Part shown: piece by piece, positions 7,449-10,154 of the stretch | How the letters are laid out: each line of letters begins with the position of its first letter | Numbering within the stretch: position 1 is the stretch's first letter | NCBI GenBank assembly: GCA_947174155.1 | Contig: CAMWHX010000021.1 | Span: 1-10,154 of the forward strand | Length of the DNA: 10,154 nucleotides | Direction of reading: 5' to 3' | DNA from: an uncultured Porphyromonadaceae bacterium | GTDB taxonomy: Bacteria > Bacteroidota > Bacteroidia > Bacteroidales > Muribaculaceae | Made by a program: the position numbers and the translations under genes | Notes under the pieces: generated by a model | The model's input: the letters and a program-made list of their open reading frames with translations, nothing else | Told to the model about the DNA's origin: nothing | Databases searched by the model: none

Positions 7449-8597
7449 ATGAACAAACTTCGCATACTTCTCCCGGCCGCTCTGCTGGCCGCTGTCGGAC
7501 TGGGAGCCATCGCCCAGGTCGAAAACGCCGGTGTGGTGCGTCGCCGCGCCGAGGGTGGCCCGCGCCGTCAGCAGCAGACGGAGGCTTCGGGTCCTCAGAT
7601 CACCGACCGTATGCAGGGCTTCTATGAAACAAAGGAGCCGCATGACGCCGATCTGGCCTATATGCGCCAGATCTATCGCCAGCTCGACCTGACCAAGGAC
7701 GCCAATACCCCCCTCTACTTCCCTGAGGATATCATCGACGGCCAGGAAAATCTCTTCCGCATTATTCTGGGTCTCGTGGTCAACGGCCGCATTCCCGCTT
7801 ACGAATATCTGGACGGTCGTGAGGTCTTCACCGACAAGTATCAGATCAATGTCCCCGAGATGCTTGACCGCTTCGACATCTACTACAACACAGATGGTGC
7901 CGAGCGCAATGCCCGCTACGTCATCGAGGAGTCTGACGTCCCCACAGGCCAGGTGCTCAACTATTATATCATCGAGAAGTGGGAGTTTGACCGCCGCTCC
8001 AACCAGATGAAGACCCGCGTTGAAGCTATCTGTCCGGTACTCAACCGCACGGGAGACTTCGGCGGCGAGGCGAGATACCCGATGTTCTGGGTGAAGTTTG
8101 ACGCCCTGCGCCCCTATCTGGCACAACAATATATCTTCCTGAGCGATGACAACAACCTGGCGCAATACAGTTTGGATGACTACTTCAACCTCGGGATGTA
8201 TGACGGCGAGATCTACAAGACACGCAACCTGCGTAATCTCTCGATGGCACAGATGTATCCCGATGAGGATGATATGAAGCGTGCCCAGGACAGCATTGAC
8301 ACGCGCCTGCGTGAATTTGGCAAGAACCTATGGGTACCGACCCGCGAGGAGTTCCTCGCCCAGCAGGAGAAGGCCAAGGAGCTCGCAGCCGCGGCTGCCG
8401 CCGGCGACTCCATCCCGGAGCGCACCGTCGTAGAGTCTGACAGCGACGCCGAGACAAAACCCGTCTCCACCCGCTCCTCCAAGCGCACCTCAACCAAGAA
8501 GAAATCCACACCCAAGGCGAAGCGTGCGAAGGTCAAGAGTAACTCCGGCGAGGCCAATTCCTCCGCCACCAAGTCGGTAAGACGCCGAAAGAGATAA
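7449..8597 (+). CDS. porN: PorN/GldN periplasmic ring protein of the type IX secretion system, with basic C-terminal tail
   Basis: A 382-residue secreted protein with a signal peptide at 1-22 (hydrophobic ILLPAALLAAVGLGAIA, cleavage before Q23). The core, about 60-300, carries GldN/PorN family features: MRQIYRQLDLTKDANTPLYFP, LFRIILGLVVNGRIPAYEYLDG, YYIIEKWEFDRRS, ICPVLNR, and MFWVKFDALRPYLAQQ. PorN binds PorK and together they make the ring under the outer membrane that PorM touches. From about residue 345 the protein ends in a highly basic tail with 16 Lys/Arg and 1 acidic residue in 38, preceded by an Ala/Glu-rich and then Ser/Asp/Glu segment. Slightly longer than P. gingivalis PorN (about 360, from memory), probably because of that tail. 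The gene follows porM by 10 bases and is the last of the cluster: its final codons form the left edge of the hairpin at 8591-8644. Confidence 0.95.
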   Translation: MNKLRILLPAALLAAVGLGAIAQVENAGVVRRRAEGGPRRQQQTEASGPQITDRMQGFYETKEPHDADLAYMRQIYRQLDLTKDANTPLYFPEDIIDGQENLFRIILGLVVNGRIPAYEYLDGREVFTDKYQINVPEMLDRFDIYYNTDGAERNARYVIEESDVPTGQVLNYYIIEKWEFDRRSNQMKTRVEAICPVLNRTGDFGGEARYPMFWVKFDALRPYLAQQYIFLSDDNNLAQYSLDDYFNLGMYDGEIYKTRNLRNLSMAQMYPDEDDMKRAQDSIDTRLREFGKNLWVPTREEFLAQQEKAKELAAAAAAGDSIPERTVVESDSDAETKPVSTRSSKRTSTKKKSTPKAKRAKVKSNSGEANSSATKSVRRRKR

Positions 8598-8644
8598 AAG
8601 TAAAGGGCTTGAATCCAAGGATTCAAGCCCTTTACTTTTATCTC
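8591..8644. terminator. Perfect 26-bp-arm hairpin ending the por cluster, likely bidirectional
   Basis: Arms 8591-8616 and 8619-8644 are exact reverse complements with only AA between them, so the practical loop is about 4 nt. The stem has a GC-containing core (AAGGGCTTGAATCC) and an outer part of A/T runs. The plus strand therefore ends in a T-rich tract (TTTACTTTTAT) and the minus strand does the same, the arrangement of a bidirectional intrinsic terminator. It suits its place between porN (plus) and the converging glycosyltransferase gene (minus). The left arm includes the last porN codon and its TAA at 8595-8597, so the hairpin overlaps the coding end. Confidence 0.85.
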
Positions 8645-8690
8645 GGTGTCTCCGGGCCGCCCTCTCCCCGGCATCGCCTCCCGTCAAGCG

Positions 8691-8758
8691 AAGCCAATTA
8701 CTATCCGGTTGTGCGTCGCACTACCTCCGGCTTAAGCCAATTACTATCCGGTTGTGCG
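8691..8758. repeat. Pair of 25-bp direct repeats, 43-bp period
   Basis: An identical 25-base sequence beginning AAGCCAATTACTATCCGG occurs at 8691-8715 and 8734-8758. The 18 bases between copies are unrelated to the repeat; no third copy is seen. The second copy starts within a perfect 10-bp palindrome GGCTTAAGCC (8729-8738). The region 8645-8787 holds no convincing gene. The repeats could be the remnant of a tandem duplication or a local copy of a family interspersed in this genome, which the window alone cannot distinguish. Confidence 0.8.
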
Positions 8759-8775
8759 CCACCCATGGGGTGGCG
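8757..8775 (-). terminator. GC-rich hairpin downstream of the glycosyltransferase gene, possible terminator
   Basis: Arms CGCCACCC (8757-8764) and GGGTGGCG (8768-8775) pair perfectly around an ATG loop. It lies 12 bases past the stop of the minus-strand glycosyltransferase gene. A longer-range pair, CCGGCTTA (8727-8734) with TAAGCCGG (8778-8785), encloses it, so the transcript end could form a nested structure. There is no T-run after it on the minus strand, so intrinsic termination here is uncertain and the stronger hairpin at 8591-8644 may be the real stop. Confidence 0.35.
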
Positions 8776-8787
8776 GGTAAGCCGGCA

Positions 8788-9816
8788 TCACAGCAGCTTC
8801 CCGATAAGCGAGAAGGCTCCCCGTCCTCCCCGGCGCGTATATTCATACACCAACCGGAGCAACAAGCGCCTCCGCACCGGGAGACCGGACAGAGTCTTGC
8901 TAAGAAGCACACGTCCAAACTCCGGGTGACCTTCGCGACTGTAATGCGCCGCAAGAATGACGGCCCGATAGTCGATGATCCTTCCGTATCTATCAATCGA
9001 AGCCCTCGACTCCGGAATAAATCTCTCCTCCCCGGTCACCAACCTCAGAGACCGACGCCCCTCCTCCAATACCGACTCCCAGACACCGGCGCGTGTTGAA
9101 AAACCGGTACCGGTGATCGAATCCACCTGACTGTAAACGTCCACCAGCGGGCGGTCAAGAGAGTAGATACGCGGATTCTGTGCGAGTACCCGTATCCCGG
9201 TCTCCCAGTCATTCCATACCATTATATCGGGATTCCAGCCTCCGGCCCGCGCGAACACCCCGGCACGCACGGCATATCGCTGCGTGGAGAGCACCGCATG
9301 CACCAGATGGCGCTCCATAGCATCATACCCCCCCATCGGCTTGCTTATACGCTGATTCCCGTCAAGGGTATGCACACACTCCAACCAACTCACCAAGTCA
9401 ATATCCCAATGTGAGTCGAAGACTCGCATCACTTGATCACACAGGCCGGGACGCATGGTGTCGTCAGAATCAAAAAACATCACCACATCCTCATCTCGCA
9501 TACGGGGAATGTCGGCAGACGCACTTCCGGAGATATACTCCCCGTCAAAAGGGGTTTCGCCGCGTAGCATGGAGAATCCCTTCTGTCTTGCCGCGGCCGC
9601 CCCTATACGCGACTCCGTGGTTAGTATAAGCTCGAAATCATCACGGCGATGATATTCTCCCCAGAGTCTTATATGCGACACAGTGTCATCAGTCGAGATA
9701 TTGTCAACCACGACGACTCTCACAGGACACCCCTGCGCGTATATACTGTCCAGACACCTCTCTATCAGTAAAGGACGATTATGGACCGGGACCACTATGT
9801 TTAATTCATAATTCAT
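8788..9816 (-). CDS. Family 2 glycosyltransferase (GT-A fold)
   Basis: A 342-residue cytosolic enzyme without signal peptide or evident membrane helix. The N-terminal GT-A nucleotide-sugar domain is clear: IVVPVHNRPLLIERCLDSI at 7-25, VVVVDNISTDDTV at 34-46, and the metal/nucleotide-binding acidic cluster MFFDSDD at 113-119. WNDWETGIRV at 201-210 is in the position of the catalytic-base region, with D203 or E205 as candidates. Such enzymes transfer a sugar from a nucleotide donor to an acceptor, commonly in lipopolysaccharide, capsule or exopolysaccharide synthesis; the sugar and acceptor cannot be told from sequence. The Arg-rich C-terminus (RRRLLLRLVYEYTRRGG) could favour membrane association. 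The start at 9816 is set by the preceding frame: the two neighbouring ATGs in the heptad array run into stops within a few codons. The first residues, MNYELN, are encoded by that array. The gene converges on porN and diverges from the partial gene at 9941. Confidence 0.9.
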   Translation of the reverse strand: MNYELNIVVPVHNRPLLIERCLDSIYAQGCPVRVVVVDNISTDDTVSHIRLWGEYHRRDDFELILTTESRIGAAAARQKGFSMLRGETPFDGEYISGSASADIPRMRDEDVVMFFDSDDTMRPGLCDQVMRVFDSHWDIDLVSWLECVHTLDGNQRISKPMGGYDAMERHLVHAVLSTQRYAVRAGVFARAGGWNPDIMVWNDWETGIRVLAQNPRIYSLDRPLVDVYSQVDSITGTGFSTRAGVWESVLEEGRRSLRLVTGEERFIPESRASIDRYGRIIDYRAVILAAHYSREGHPEFGRVLLSKTLSGLPVRRRLLLRLVYEYTRRGGRGAFSLIGKLL

Positions 9817-9833
9817 AATGCAGAATTCATAAT
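9799..9833 (-). repeat. Heptad ATTATGA array, left arm, supplying the start codon of the minus-strand glycosyltransferase
   Basis: Read on the minus strand from 9833 to 9799 there are five consecutive 7-base units in register: ATTATGA, ATTCTGC, ATTATGA, ATTATGA, ATTAAAC. The third unit carries the ATG at 9816 that opens the glycosyltransferase frame. The first unit's ATG reaches a stop after five codons and the fourth unit's ATG after two. Because 7 is not a multiple of 3, successive units place ATGs in successive reading frames. Confidence 0.8.
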
Positions 9834-9923
9834 TGGGGCTGCGGGCCGAAATCCATAATTACGAAAATATTATTCATAATTTAGGATATACCTTTATCGT
9901 TATAACGGCAGAGTTGCGTCCCA
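9834..9923. promoter_or_regulatory. Shared intergenic core between two divergent glycosyltransferase genes
   Basis: About 90 bases between the mirrored heptad arrays, AT-rich in the middle, with another ATTCATAAT copy at 9872-9880. It must hold the promoters of both divergent genes if each is transcribed on its own. Near-matches to the TAnnTTTG -7 element are TACCTTTA at 9889-9896 (plus, about 45 bases before the ATG at 9941) and TATTTTCG at 9869-9862 (minus, about 45 bases before the ATG at 9816). Each has one mismatch and no clear -33 partner, so these are only candidates. Confidence 0.35.
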
Positions 9924-9958
9924 ATTATGAATTATGAATTATGAATTGTGAATTGTGC
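9924..9958 (+). repeat. Heptad ATTATGA array, right arm, supplying the start codon of the plus-strand gene
   Basis: Five consecutive 7-base units on the plus strand: ATTATGA three times, then ATTGTGA, then ATTGTGC. The ATGs at 9927 and 9934 meet stops after five codons each; the third, at 9941, opens the frame of the partial gene to the right. The array is the mirror image of 9799-9833, so together they form an imperfect inverted repeat around the 90-base intergenic core. Confidence 0.85.
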
Positions 9959-10154
9959 ATTACTATAAGTTGCTACGGCCGTGATGGGATGGAGCGGGTA
10001 GTCGCTTCGCATCATCCTCGCGTCGAGGGTGTGGAGTATCTCGTGTGCTGGCAGACCGATGGATCAGATCCGATCCCGGAGTCGATCGCCGCACGCGGGG
10101 ACTTTCGGGTACTCGCGCATAACACCCGCGGCGGTTCGCGCACCCGCAATTTCG
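9941..10154 (+). CDS. Glycosyltransferase-like protein, 5' part only
   Basis: An open frame of 71 codons runs from the ATG at 9941 to the right edge without a stop; an in-frame TGA at 9935 rules out an earlier start. The encoded N-terminus starts MNCELCITISCYGRDG, then has EGVEYLVCWQ, a DPIPESIAARGDFRVL segment and GGSRTRNF. This order (short beta strand, YLV.WQ, IP..L..R.D..V, then G.S..RN) resembles the start of a group of Bacteroidota family-2-like glycosyltransferases whose proteins have a GLSRNRN-type motif at this point. The acidic metal-binding motif would lie beyond the window, so the assignment is tentative. Its beginning is encoded by the heptad array, as is the beginning of the divergent glycosyltransferase, suggesting the two belong to one surface-polysaccharide locus. 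A downstream start at the ATG at 9989 is possible but would remove the first beta strand. Confidence 0.62.
   Translation, partial: MNCELCITISCYGRDGMERVVASHHPRVEGVEYLVCWQTDGSDPIPESIAARGDFRVLAHNTRGGSRTRNF

Noticed and set aside
8691..8758. The two 25-bp repeats considered as a CRISPR fragment
   Set aside because: There are only two copies, the spacer is 18 bases, and no cas gene is in the window. The repeat itself is not a typical CRISPR hairpin repeat.
8609..9099. Plus-strand frames of 106 and 115 codons running from the por terminator into the glycosyltransferase gene
   Set aside because: They begin in a hairpin or repeat region and run antisense to a clear family 2 glycosyltransferase; the products look low-complexity and unlike any family I know.

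Overview
The window reads as chromosomal DNA of a GC-rich member of the Bacteroidales (phylum Bacteroidota). The main reason is a complete core type IX secretion system (T9SS) gene cluster, a system found only in this phylum. Supporting signs are the absence of strong Shine-Dalgarno sequences, a TAnnTTTG-type -7 promoter element, and heptad ATTATGA arrays of the sort seen in Bacteroidales intergenic DNA. A gut family such as Muribaculaceae would fit the base composition, but that is a guess from gene content, not a placement.

Layout. (1) Positions 1-1214, minus strand: a dGTP triphosphohydrolase-like HD-domain gene (dgt) whose 3' end lies beyond the left edge. (2) 1215-1397: a divergent intergenic region with a good -7 element for dgt. 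(3) 1398-8597, plus strand: six tightly packed genes, porT-porP-porK-porL-porM-porN. PorT and PorP are outer-membrane proteins, PorK is an outer-membrane lipoprotein, and PorN is its periplasmic ring partner. PorL and PorM form the inner-membrane, proton-driven motor that reaches up to the PorK-PorN ring. Together they form most of the trans-envelope machine that exports proteins carrying C-terminal sorting domains; the translocon pore (Sov/SprA), PorV, PorU and cargo are not in the window. (4) 8591-8644: a perfect 26-bp-arm hairpin that starts inside the last codons of porN and probably terminates transcription from both sides. (5) 8645-8787: non-coding DNA with a 25-bp direct repeat and nested dyads. 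(6) 8788-9816, minus strand: a family 2 glycosyltransferase. (7) 9799-9958: an AT-rich divergent intergenic region bounded by two mirror-image heptad (ATTATGA) arrays. (8) 9941-10154, plus strand: the start of a second glycosyltransferase-like gene cut by the right edge.

The T9SS genes are a known system. The less ordinary points are porT overlapping porP by 4 bases at the head of the por cluster, a long glycine-rich insertion in PorL, and the heptad arrays that supply the start codon and first residues of both divergent glycosyltransferase genes. No previously undescribed defence, mobile or RNA-guided system was found.
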